A stretch of 64,000 nt of DNA from Berberis thunbergii. Its lineage: Eukaryota; Streptophyta; Magnoliopsida; Ranunculales; Berberidaceae. The stretch covers positions 124,001-188,000 of the forward strand of contig QNQO01006232.1 in assembly GCA_003290165.1 (NCBI GenBank), in the 5' to 3' direction. The notes beneath the pieces are model-generated. The model did no database searches. It was not told the DNA's origin and worked only from the letters and a program-made list of their open reading frames with translations. This document shows, piece after piece, positions 26,001-36,525 of this stretch (positions within the stretch are counted from its first letter, which is position 1; the number at the start of each line of letters is the position of its first letter). Both the position numbers and the translations under genes were made by a program.

Positions 26001-27743
26001 TGGGATCATTTTGAAACTCTAAACCATGTAAATAATTTAAAGGTATGGTGTGAGGTAACGGAACCCTAAATTACATGTTTCCATATAGTGGGTCTGAGTA
26101 GACTGTTACCATTGGCGCACTCGAAGATGCCAAGTTCATTGCTCCTAATTTAGACTTTTGCAGTTCAAATCTTTCGGTGCTGTAAGTAATACATGACTGA
26201 GGTGAAAATTGTGACCCAGGACAGGTATTAGTGGCAGCTGCATAAACAGTAGCATTCTCTTGTCCATGGGATACCACATAATTTGTAGGGTTCCCTTGCC
26301 CATGGGACAGCACAAATTTTGTCAGCTCCCTTTGTGTGTGAGTTACCATTGGTGCACTTTGTACGTGAGCTACCATTGGTGCACTTTGTGATACCATGTT
26401 GGTTGGTCCTGAGCTAGACTTCTGTAGTTCAGACCCTTCACCCACGCAAGTAACAAATGACTGAGGTGTCGATTGCGAAATAGAAGCAGCTGCATAAACA
26501 GTGGGCTTCTCTTGTCCATGGGATGCCACATAATCTTGTGTATGTGCTGGGATTGGGGCACTCGATGAGACCGAATTAACTGCTCCTAAGCTGGACTTTT
26601 GCTGCTCATACTCATTACTATTGCAAGTAACACTTGAATGAGGTACAGGTTGTGACTCAGGATACACAACAGAGGTAGCCGTATAATCATTAGACTTCTC
26701 TTGTCCATGGGAAGCCACATAGTTTGTAGGATTGCTTTGCTCGTGCAATGTCATATAACTTTTCTGCTCCCCTTGTGTGTGTGTTACAATTGGAGCACTC
26801 GATGCCACTGAGTTAGTTTGTCCTGAGCTAGACTTTTTCTGTTCAGATCCTTGGCCACTATGAGTAATATGCGACTGATGGGTGGGTTGTGAAACAACAG
26901 AGGTAGCTGCGCAATCAGTAGGCTTCTCTTGCCCGTGGGAGGCAACATAGTTTGTCTGCTTACCTTGAGTTGAGTTTGCCAAGCATGCATTCCAATATAC
27001 AAATCCCGTCGCAACATGCTCCGGATACTGCTTGAAGTACTTCAACGGCACAGGGCTCATCAGAGCCCCATTAACAACTGGATAAACAGGAAGTTCTTCT
27101 GGCAAGAACCCAGTCGACAAACCCTCATACAACTGCTGATGTAGATATGGACCACACATCTGTTTGCATTCATTCACATAAGTCCACCCACTCACAATAA
27201 AAGGTTGAGCATAAGCAACAGTAGCAGCATTGCTCACATTGCCCACAGTTTGAGTTCCACCGAAAATCAATGGTTGCGAAACACCACTAGTGTCATCACG
27301 TGATTGGTAATTTGCCTCCATTGCCACATGGGATCCCACACTTTCATTGGGATCACAATTTGAGTTTCGGCATTGTTTATCATCCTCCTCTGAACACCTA
27401 AAGATTACACAGCAAACCATTAATTTTTCTTTCTAATCATCGTATCAAACCCAAACCCACAAACTTTATAACTGTTTTCAATAAATAAATAAATAAATTG
27501 ACAAATTTACGAGAGAAATCCTAACCCTAGCTAGCTAAAGCTATAGATTTAATCAAAATAAAATCTTTCAAAAAGGGGTTGATGGAAATACCCAGAAGAT
27601 GAAGAAACAACAATCTCTCCCGTAGCTGTAGCTGGTGGTGAATCGGCATGGTACGAAGTCGATGTTTTGTGCCTCTTTCTTGGTAAGAACCCGCGCTCGT
27701 ATTGAAATTGCTGTGTTTCGGAGTACGGGCTTGAAGCAACCAT
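17024..27743 (-). CDS. ATXR7: ATXR7/SDG25-type histone H3K4 methyltransferase (15 exons)
   Basis: A SET1-class methyltransferase that in Arabidopsis deposits H3K4 methylation and supports FLC activation. Exons: 27743-27592, 27397-26110, 25667-25551, 24267-23944, 23850-23162, 23069-22800, 22632-22156, 21992-21467, 21403-21239, 21109-20688, 20613-20491, 20341-20261, 17980-17927, 17822-17671, 17045-17024; about 1,620 residues. N-terminal and internal GYF-like segments ([16 protein letters not shown] in exon 2; [16 protein letters not shown] in exon 3) are followed by repeats, a WIN-like GCARSS and GWKWRKWS (exon 10), SET ([45 protein letters not shown]) and post-[16 protein letters not shown]. 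The start is the first ATG in the conserved frame. The exon 2 donor is chosen by phase; a later GT at 26074 breaks the frame. A 1-nt deficit in the G run at 23740-23745 shifts exon 5. The last exon supplies only seven codons and part of one. Confidence 0.93.
18265..19649 (+). mobile_element. Non-autonomous hAT element inside the SET-domain intron of ATXR7
   Basis: The element is bounded by identical 8-bp duplications cccttagg at 18257-18264 and 19650-19657, the hAT size. Its ends align as imperfect inverted repeats sharing aggatgca. Inside is a 5' UTR-like A/G-rich leader, then an ATG at 18726 opening a 22-nt exon (MASSSTP) with a GT donor at 18748. A fragment around 19265-19340 ([16 protein letters not shown]) resembles the start of the BED zinc finger of plant hAT transposases and stops at TAA. 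The transposase body is absent, so it is a deletion derivative. It lies on the strand opposite the host gene, between the exons ending at 20261 and starting at 17980. Confidence 0.75.
24378..24695. repeat. 160-bp direct tandem duplication in ATXR7 intron 3
   Basis: The landmark tccaagtttccaaaatg occurs at 24404 and 24564, a period of 160 bp. Flanking sequence matches over about 150 bp with scattered substitutions. Both copies include gagcccccttcaagg-type text. Nothing coding is visible. Confidence 0.75.
24730..25284. mobile_element. MULE-type MITE in ATXR7 intron 3 (caaggattgtg family)
   Basis: Ends read caaggattgtgattt and its inverse (aaatcacaatcctc), with target duplications ggtcatgat at 24721-24729 and 25285-25293. 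A 9-bp duplication is typical of Mutator-like elements. The body is A/T-rich with long A runs near 25040 and 25150 and has no ORF. At least four related copies lie at 28.6-35.0 kb. Confidence 0.7.
26100..26955 (-). repeat. Internal tandem protein repeat in ATXR7 exon 2
   Basis: Four diverged units follow one another inside exon 2. Each contains SHGQEK or SHGQEN, then an alanine-rich YAAT stretch, QKSS, and SSAPMV-like ends. The DNA landmark cttctcttg-ccatggga recurs at about 26257, 26506, 26696 and 26924, so spacings are about 249, 190 and 228 bp. All are open in the ATXR7 frame. The segment is polar and probably disordered. Confidence 0.8.
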
Positions 27744-28278
27744 CTCCTCCTCCCTCCTCCCTCCTCCCAACTTCACTTAGATTGAAGAAGAAACCCTCAC
27801 GAAAGATTTATCTGACATAGAAGATATTTTCGATCTTGAACAGATCCAAGAGATTTCGATCAAATATGAGTAAAATCGAATCGATTAGAGAGAGAGAAGA
27901 GTTTGTTGTTCCTGAAAGGAAGAATTGGTGATGGAGAGAGAAGTTTGTTAGGGTTTGTATGGTGGGTGTGTCGTCCACTTTGTCTAAAGGAGGCAAAGGC
28001 TCGGTGAAGCGTGTTGATTATTCTACTTGAAGAGGAGGTGGTAGCATAGGTTTTGCTCTGTTGGCCGTTCGATTTGATCATCCATTGTGCATCTCGAGAT
28101 TTCAATTTTAACCCCCAACTTTTGCTTTTGCAGATGAATTTTGTTTTTCGGAATTTCTCGAAAACTTCCTAGCTTGTTTGATAAAGATCTTATGTTAAAA
28201 TTTGCTAATTGATGAAAATGCATTATTTTGTACTACGGTGTATGTGTATGTGTATGTTCAATATATTTTTATTTTATT
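27744..28278 (-). other. Upstream region of ATXR7
   Basis: Sequence ahead of the ATXR7 start codon (minus strand), likely 5' UTR with CT/GA-rich tracts near 27741-27770 and 27888-27900. No TATA box stands out and no other gene was seen. Confidence 0.45.
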
Positions 28279-28466
28279 CTAAAATTTTAGAATAAGTAAA
28301 AATCAAAATTTTAGGTGATTTGGCTAAGGGTTTCTAAGCTAAATAATTATAAAAGTTATTTATAGTTATAATCTAAAATTTTAGAATAAGTAAAAATCAA
28401 AATTTTAGGTGATTTGGCTAAGGGTTTCTAAGCTAAATAATTATAAAAGTTATTTATAGTTATAAT
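28279..28466. repeat. Perfect 94-bp tandem duplication
   Basis: The sequence from 28279 (ctaaaattttagaataag) is repeated without change from 28373 to 28466. The lack of divergence points to a recent event or slippage. It lies upstream of ATXR7. Confidence 0.9.
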
Positions 28467-28654
28467 TATATTAATTAAAAGAGTTACAAAATATTATGGA
28501 GTAAAATATAATAACCAAAAATTATGTTGTCACTATTACAAGGGTTTATTTATAGCATATAGATAATTAAAGACTTTAAATAAATTATGTTAGAAGTTTA
28601 GGTATAATTAATTAATGTTTGATAGAGGTTGATTTTTGCTTATATATATATATA

Positions 28655-29205
28655 CAAGAATTGTGATTTCATTTTTTGAGTTAATTTTGGTCCTCTGATT
28701 TTACGAAATATTTCATTTTGTGTAAAAAAACATAAAAATTTTGGTTGTAATTTCAAATTTAACAATATTTTTTATGAGTTTTAAACTTTTAAATACTACA
28801 GAAAAAATCTCGTGTCAAATATATGCATAAGTTAAAATATTTATTTTTCAAGAGAATTCCCCCAAAATTTTTGAAAATTTTATTTCTTTTATCAAGAGAA
28901 TTTCTCTAAGGAAAAAATAAAAATTTTAGATTTTGAAACATATTTCGATAACTTCAAATTAGGAAATATTTTGTGAAATTTTGAGAAATCACATTCCTTG
29001 ATTATAGCGTGTCAAAATACATAGAAATTAAAATATTTAATTTTTGGTGGAATTCTCCTATATTATTTGAATTTTTTTATTTCTTTTCTCAAGAGACCCT
29101 TAAGAAAAGAAAAAAAAATCTCGGATTTCGAAACATATTTCGACAAGTTTAAATTAGAAAATATTTCGTGAAATTTTGACAATTTTCGAGAAATTACATT
29201 CCTTG
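28655..29205. mobile_element. Two further copies of the caaggattgtg MITE family
   Basis: One copy runs 28655-29000, starting caagaattgtgatttc and ending gaaatcacattccttg. A second 3' half follows directly to about 29205 and ends gaaattacattccttg. Both share the internal cgagttaatttt and caagagaatttctctaag-like text of the family. No target duplication is clear. Confidence 0.55.
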
Positions 29206-29832
29206 CTTAAAAAATAACAAATTTATATTTTAAGTAACTAAACACTTAATCCATAACAATATCCACTAGAATATATAAGTGTATAGTACCCTCAAATGAA
29301 AACATACCACATATTATATATTATTTAAAAAAAAACTATATAAGTTTGAACCAAATCAGAATTCAACTGACACTAATAATAAAGAGTAAAGATCTCTCTT
29401 CGTAACTAGGACGTTCAACCCCTAATTATAATCAACATTGTAGAAGGGCTCTCATTCATAATAGAATTCATTGTCGGCGCCAATTTCAAATTGGAAGAAA
29501 TTGCGACAGCCATGAAAATCTAGGTTGAAAATGTAATCTTCATCCTTCATTGTAAGGTGGACTTCAATGTTGAGAGTTTCAACAATTGCCCTTCGAAAAA
29601 TAGCTAGTACAACTCGGAAGGAGGTGAGTAGATATCTAATGTTGTATTCGCGAAGCGTCAAAATGGGGCGCGGAAGGTTGTAAACTGTGGCATATTGATT
29701 TTCAATGAAACAAGTAGTTCGATTAATATCACTCCAATAGGGGTTGCTATGTTTTGAACTAGAATACGTTTTACTTAAAGATGAATAATAAACAAAAAAA
29801 ATTTATGTTTACAAAATTGTGGAGTCTTGTTA
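29206..29832. other. AT-rich stretch with one unassigned minus-strand ORF
   Basis: An open frame of 69 codons on the minus strand (29661-29452) has no resemblance I can name. Frame-like composition (charged and aromatic residues) leaves a gene fragment possible. Otherwise nothing was seen. Confidence 0.35.
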
Positions 29833-29840
29833 GTTTACAT

Positions 29841-30767
29841 TAGGGGTGGGCATTTAGGACCGAAAGCTCGGACCGAACCGACAACCGGACCGATCGGGTC
29901 GGTTCGGATCGGTTTTAATTAATTAAAAAAGTTTCGGTTGTAAAAGCCCGGCTCGGCCCGAAGTTTCTGGTCCGAGCCTCGGTTTTCATTTCTGAAGCCC
30001 GTCGAATAATCGGCCCGGCCCGACTCCTTTTTTTTTTTTTCCTTTCCTTTCTCTTCCTTTCTCCTTCATTTATTCTCCAGAAATTCTAATTGTCGAGGAA
30101 ACTAGCGAGGAGGCTACCTCCAACCCCGTCTCCTCCACCCCCGTCTTCCTCTCTCCCTCATTTCTTCACCCCCGCAACTTTAGTGAGAAAGCCAGCGCCA
30201 CCCGTCTCCTCCACCCCTGCCACTTCGCCATCTCGTCTCCTCCACCGCCACCCCATCTTGATTTGATGAAGATGATCTGATGATGAAGATGAAGATGCTC
30301 TGATAAAGATGACGAAGATCAAGATCTGATCAAGACGACCCGACGTCTCTCAGATATCGTATTAATGAAGTAATTTTAGAAATCCAGTGTAGAAATCCAG
30401 ATCTTGTTGAGTTCCCCTCCCTTCCCCGATCAGATCTGATCTCAAATCTTTGTAATTTTTGTTGTATGGTCGAATTCGAAGTATTTTTTGTTGATCCACC
30501 TTACAGACGAAGATCTTGTTGTATATATATTTTTTATTTTTTGATATAATTTTTGTACGTATTAATGAAGTCTTTTTTTTTTTTTTACTGTACGAAGTAT
30601 TTTTTTTTCTCTTATGATCGAGCTCAGCCCGTAAATCAGTTAACCGAGACCTCAGTTATCCGGTCAACTCAGTCCGGTTTCGGTTCTTATAAACACAGGC
30701 CCGAATTTCTCGAGCCGGTTTTCGGTTTTTAGCTTTTGGGTCGGTTACCCGTACTTGCCCAGCCCTA
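29841..30767. mobile_element. hAT-type non-autonomous element (taggg-tgggca ends)
   Basis: The 5' end reads taggggtgggca and the 3' end tgcccagcccta, near-perfect inverted repeats. It is flanked by exact 8-bp duplications gtttacat at 29833-29840 and 30768-30775. The 8-bp size and YAGGG ends mark the hAT superfamily. Subterminal regions are rich in ccga/tcgg motifs. No transposase is left. Confidence 0.88.
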
Positions 30768-30857
30768 GTTTACATGTAGAAACCAATTAAAAAGTCATGC
30801 AAAATTGCAAATGTTCACAAGACAAAACAAAATTGCACAAAGTAGTGCAAACCCAAG

Positions 30858-31294
30858 CAAGGATTGTGATTTTGTTTTTCGAGTTAATTTCAAACCCCCT
30901 ATTTTAAGAAATATTTCGTTTTGTAAAACGTAAAAAAAAATTTATTGTAATTTCGAATTTAACAATATAAATTATGAATTTAAACTTTTAAATACTACAT
31001 AAAAAAAATTTCATACAACTCATGGTGTCATACATACTATATATTACATAAAAATTAATCAAACAAATTTTTTTGATACTAAAATAACATTATAGCACGT
31101 CAAAATATACAAAGATTAAAATATTTATTTTTAAGGGGAATTCCCTTAAAATCTTTGAAATTTTTATTTCTCTTCTCAAGAGAATTACCCTAAAAAAAAA
31201 AAAAAAAAATCAGATTTTAAAACATATTTCGATAATTTCAAATTAAGAAATATTTCGTGAAATTTGAAAAATTTTCGAGAAATCACATTCGTTG
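30858..31294. mobile_element. caaggattgtg-family MITE at the head of the tandem array
   Basis: It starts caaggattgtgatttt and ends gaaatcacattcgttg. Its 3' two thirds, from about 30950, are the first part of the repeating unit of the array that follows. This suggests the array grew from DNA containing this element. Confidence 0.6.
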
Positions 31295-34200
31295 TTGTTT
31301 GTAGATAGGTAAAATAGTTTGATACATTTCTCATAAAGCCAACAAAGATCTGAGCCCAAACATAAACCATATCAAATTTGAAATTTAGTTAATCAAGTAA
31401 ATATCTAACCATGACAAAATTTTCAAAAAATCTTACCGAATTTTTCAAAATCGGTTCAACTCTTCTACCTATGAGGCTGAATAGTGAATGAGTGTTTTAA
31501 TTTTGTTATATTAGAAAGATGTTTTATTCATGCTCATTTATAAAAATAATGTATAATACGCTGATACACCTTGTGTGATTTTTATCGGACTCAGAAAATG
31601 GATATGAGTGTATATAAAGATTGCTTATACTAGTTTGTAAAATCAATTGGGATAGATTAAAAAGAAAATGACTTTCCTCGTAAACAAAATAATAGTAAAA
31701 AATGAGTGCAATAAAAAAAAAAGTTGTAATAACTTTACTGAATTTTTGGTAAAAATTCCCCAAGTTTTCGAATTGAACTTAACCGATGCGGTTAATGGAT
31801 TCGAGAAGCTTATAAGGAAGGGATGACAATAGTGACTTCTTTAAACGTAAATTTTTTTATTGTAATTTCGAATTTAACAACATAAATTATGAATTTAAAC
31901 TCTTAAATACTACATAAAAATTTCATACGACTCATGGTGGCATACATACTATATATTACCTAAGAATTAATCAAACAAATTTTTTTGATACTAAAATAAT
32001 ATTATATCACGTCAAAATACACAAAGATTAAAATATTTATTTTTTTAGGGGGATTCCCTTAAAATCTGTAAAAAATTTATTTTTCTTCTCAAGAGAATTA
32101 CCCTAAGAAAAAATAAAATAAAAATCAAATTTTAAAACATATTTTAATAATTTCAAATGAGAAATATTTCGTGAAATTTTAAAAAATTTCAAGAAATCAC
32201 ATTCGTTGGTTGTTTGTAGATAGGTAGAATAGTAGGAGATATTTCTTATAGAGCCAACATAGATCTGAGCCCAAACATAAATCATACCCAATTTGAAATT
32301 TAGTTAATAAAGTAAATTTCAAACCATTAAAAAATTTCTCAAAAAATCCTACCTAATTTTCAAAATCGGTGTAACTCTACTACCTATAAGGCTGAATAGT
32401 GAATAAGTGTTTTAATTTTGTTATATAAAAAGTGCTTATACTAGTTTGTAAAATTAATTGAGATAGATTAAAAAGAAAATGACTTTCCTCGTAAACAAAA
32501 CAATAGTAAAAAATTAGTGCAATTAAAGAAATGTTGTAATTAACATTGACAACTTTACTGAATTTTTGGTAAACATTTTCCAAGTTTCCGAATTGAACTT
32601 AACCGATGCGATTAATGGATTTGAGAAGCTTATAAGTAAGGGATGACAATAGTGACTTCTTAAAACATAAATATTTTTTATTGTAATTTCGAATTTAACA
32701 ACATAAATTATGAATTTAAACTCTTAAATACTACATAAAAAATTTCATACGACTCGTGGTGTCATACATGCTATATATTAAATAAGAATTAATCAAACAA
32801 ATTTCTTTTGATACTAAAATAACATTATAGCACGTCAAAATATAAAAAGATTAAAATATTTATTTTTCAGGGGAATTCCCTTAAAATCTTTGAAATTTTT
32901 ATTTCTCTTCTCAAGAGAATTACCCTAAGAAAAAATAAAATGAAAATAAGATTTTAAAACATATTTCGATAATTTCAAATGAGGAAATATTTCATGAAAT
33001 TTCAAAAATTTTCGAAAAATCACATTCGTTGTTTGTTTTTAGATAGGTAGAATAGTAGGAGATATTTCTTATAGAGCCAACATAGATCTGAGCACAAACA
33101 TAAACCATACCAAATTTGAAATTTAGTTAATCAAGTAAATTCTAACCATTACAAAATTTCTCAAAAAATCTTACCTAATTTTCAAAATCTGTGTAACTCT
33201 TCTACTTATGAGGCGGAATAGTGAATGAGTGTTTTAATTTTAATATATCAGAAAGATGTTTTATTTATGCTCATTCATAAAAATTAAAATACTGGTACAC
33301 CTTATATGATTTTTATCGGAATCAGAAAATTCATATGAGTGTATATAAAGAGTGCTTATACTAGTTTGTAAAATCAATTGGGATAGATTAAAAAGAAAAT
33401 GGCTTTCTTCTTAAACAAAACAATAGTAAAAAATGAGTGCAATCAAAGAAAGGTGGTAATTAACATGGACAACTTTACTGAATTTTTGGTAAACATTCCC
33501 CAAGTTTCCGAATTAAACCAATGCGATTAATGAATTTGAGAAGCTTATAAGGAAGGGATGACAATAGTGACTGCTTAAACCGTAAAATTTTTTTTATTGT
33601 AATTTCGAATTTAACAACATAAATTATGAATTTAAACTCTTAAATACTACATAAAAAATTTCATACGACTCGTGGTGTCATACATATTATATATTACATA
33701 AGAATTAATCAAACAAAATTTTTTTGATACTAAAATAACATTATAGTACATCCAAATATACAAAGATTAAAATATTTATTTTTCAGGGAAATTCCATTAA
33801 AATCTTTGAAATTTTTATTTCTCTTCTCAAGTGAATTACCCTAAGAAAAAATAAAATAAAATAAAAATCAAATTTTAAAACATATTTCGATAATTTCAAA
33901 TTAGGAAATGTTTCGTGAAATTTCAAAAATTTCCGAGAAATCACATTCGTTGGTTGTTTGTAGATAGGTAGAATAGTAGGAGACATTTCTCATAGAGCCA
34001 ACATAGATCTGAGCCCAAACATAAACCATACCCAATTTGAAATTTAGTTAATCAAGTAAATTTTTGACCATTACAAAATTTCTCAAAAAGTCTTACCTAA
34101 TTTTCAAAATCAGTATAACTCTTCTACCTATGAGGCTGAATAGTGAATGAGTTTTTTAATTTTGTTATATCAGAAAGATGTTTTATTCATGCTCATTTAT

Positions 34201-34640
34201 AAAAATAATGTATAATACGCTGGTACACCTTGTGTGATTTTTATCGGACTTAGAAAATGCATATGGGTGTATATAAAGAGTGCTTATACAAGTTTATAAA
34301 ATCAATTGGGATAGATTAAAAAGAAAATGACTTTCCTCGTAAACAAAACAATAGTAAAAAATGAGTGCAATCAAAGAAAGGTTGAAATTAACATGGACAA
34401 CTTTACTGAATTTTATGTAAACATTCCCAAAGTTTCCAAATTGAACTTAACCGATGCGATTAATGGATTCGTGAAGTTGGAAGTTGTGGTGCTCTCAGAA
34501 GAAGGGGAATATTTTGATGTTACCATTTTTTTAACATCACCGGTGACTATCTTTTCACCATAGAGTGGGATAACAATAGTGGCTTCTTGAATGCTAAGTG
34601 TTATAAGGAAGGGATTAGCCTGATATTCAACTATCAATGG
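30950..34640 (+). repeat. Tandem array of about 0.82-0.92 kb units (about four copies)
   Basis: The landmark ttgtaatttcgaattta starts units at about 30950, 31858, 32679 and 33596. Each unit joins a MITE 3' part to about 450-550 bp of other sequence. That sequence contains a TATA-like gtatataaag and a short ATG frame (tttcctcgtaaacaaaa follows the ATG). Units differ by substitutions and deletions; the second lacks about 90 bp including its TATA region. The last unit runs on into the longest version of the ORF. Confidence 0.85.
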
Positions 34641-34656
34641 GAAGAAAGAAATTACT
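34327..34656 (+). pseudogene. Unidentified small gene fragment at the end of the array
   Basis: An ATG at 34327 lies about 55 bp after a TATA-like tatataaag (34271). It opens 78 codons ending at a TAG at 34561. In another frame the reading continues coherently (NITGDYLFTIEWDN to SLIFNYQWEERNY) to TGA at 34654. This implies one frameshift near the T run at 34526-34532 in what was a protein of about 110 residues. I do not recognise the family. Shortened copies occur in the other array units. Confidence 0.4.
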
Positions 34657-34662
34657 GATAAC

Positions 34663-34989
34663 CAAGGATCGTGATTTCATTTTTCGAGTTAATTTCGGTT
34701 TCCTGATTTTAAGAAATATTTCATAGTGTAAAGAAAAACATAAAAATTTCAATGATACATAAAATATATATAATGAATTTCGAGGGTAAGAAATAATCAT
34801 TTGAAAAAAAAACCCGAAATTGTTTCCAAAAAAACCTCAAAAAATGCAAATTTTGGTAGCTGGTTTTTGTATTTTTACAAAAAAACAAAATTTACGAAAA
34901 AAAAAACTAAAATTTTTTCAAAAAAAACCCTCACCTTTTTTCTTTTCGTAATTTCAAAAAAATTAAAGTTTCGCGAAATCTCATTCCTT
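34663..34989. mobile_element. caaggattgtg-family MITE after the array
   Basis: It begins caaggatcgtgatttc with the family cgagttaatttcgg and ends gcgaaatctcattcctt. A-rich interior like the copy at 24730. No target duplication is evident. Confidence 0.55.
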
Positions 34990-35545
34990 ATATATATATA
35001 GAATTCGGCAAGGCAAAATAGAAAATCTAAAAGTTAGAGCTTAAGACATTTCACTGTTCATTTAAGGCTTCAGGCGTAATAAGAGTACAAATATGCCACA
35101 AACAATGCATTGTTTTATGGGCATTTGGTAGTAATTAAATGATAAATTGTCAACTTCTTGAAAAACTTGAAATGTAGAGAATGTGAATTTAATCATATAT
35201 CAAGCAGAAATGAGACTCGAAACATGAGACTACAACACGCGTCGGTGGATAGGGGAATCACACAACGCATCACTCAATTGATACATCGCTTGTAGTTCCC
35301 CAGATGCAATCTATAGTCCATAGCAAAACGAGGTTTCTCAAGACTCTCATTTATGTACTTCATGAAACTCAATAATACAACTTCACCGTAAACTCACATG
35401 GTACTACCGTGGATAAACACATGAGAAAATTATGCCCTTGGATAACTGAAGTGTGCTTGACATTCCAATGTTAAAGAAAATCGATGCAAAGTTTAATGAG
35501 TATTTGGTTTCTCCACATGGTCTTAGAGGTAGTGGTAATGATGAT
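34990..35545. other. Intergenic stretch, nothing recognised
   Basis: No gene, RNA or repeat was seen. Confidence 0.6.
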
Positions 35546-36446
35546 CAGGGATGGCAGTGGACCAGTTTTTCGCGAATATCTACTCTACCCCAAATTGTTC
35601 GGTGTGGATTGGGTCTAGCTTAATGATTTATGGGCCGGATACAGGAACCAAAATTGGATTCGTCATTGTTTCGAGGCGAATACGGATTTGGTCATATCAA
35701 CCCCACGGATATCAGTTTATTATGGGTTATTACTCGAGTACCCTTCAACATTTAAAACCCTAAATCCTAAATTCATTCCTCCAATATCCAGTCTCTAATG
35801 CCTCTCCTCTCAATCACATAGACAACATAGACAACCCATGCCTCCACCGCCACCCACTAGGTTATTCTTTTTCTTCTCCTTCTTTCTTTTTTTATTCTCT
35901 TTGTAGATCTAATCTTCTCCCCGGCTCCTCTCCATTTATGTTTCGATAACACCGCCACCCCTCCCGGCCACCTCCCTCCCACTCCTTCTTTCCCACTATG
36001 TTTCGCAAGCACATTCACCCCCCTCCCCTTTACTTACTCCTACCCCTTTTCCCCTTTCTGTTGAGGTGCAATCGATCCAACTGTGTGTGAGTCGAAAGGG
36101 AGAGAAGGTGAGAGGGATCATGCAAGAGAGGGAGGTGGTCAATCGGTGAAAGAGAGCACACCAGTGAGAGAGATATCAGTCGATTAGTGAAAGAAACCTC
36201 CAGTTTGCAAACTTGTTCTCGAGCTTGGATTGATTTTGAAGTTGATGAGTAGAGTGATATGTTGAGATAAAAACAAGTTTTATTTTAAACGAATATTCGG
36301 GAGGGGTGGATATCCATCAATCAGTCCGGAGCGGAGATGATTTTAAAAAAAATTGTATAAACTGATATTCGGGCCAGATTCTGGGATTCGCGACCTCCCG
36401 CGCAGCAGGGACTGATTTGCGCAAATCCATCCCATTGCCATCCCTA
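35546..36446. mobile_element. hAT-type non-autonomous element (cagggatggca ends)
   Basis: The 5' end cagggatggcagtgg matches the inverse of the 3' end (cccattgccatcccta) with few mismatches. The internal text carries gata/tccg motifs near both ends, as in plant hAT relics. The flanking 8-bp sequences do not match well, so the duplication has decayed or the ends are slightly misplaced. Confidence 0.6.
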
Positions 36447-36473
36447 ATTGTGACAGTAGTTGTGGTTGTGGTG

Positions 36474-36525
<52 letters not shown>
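36474..36525. repeat. (AAT)n microsatellite
   Basis: About 17 uninterrupted taa units. Confidence 0.95.

Noticed and set aside
27741..27776. Upstream GTG extension of ATXR7 exon 1
   Set aside because: Plant nuclear genes start at ATG, and the ATG at 27743 matches the conserved N terminus.
28279..28466. CRISPR-like or satellite array
   Set aside because: It is only two adjacent copies of 94 bp without spacers; a simple tandem duplication.
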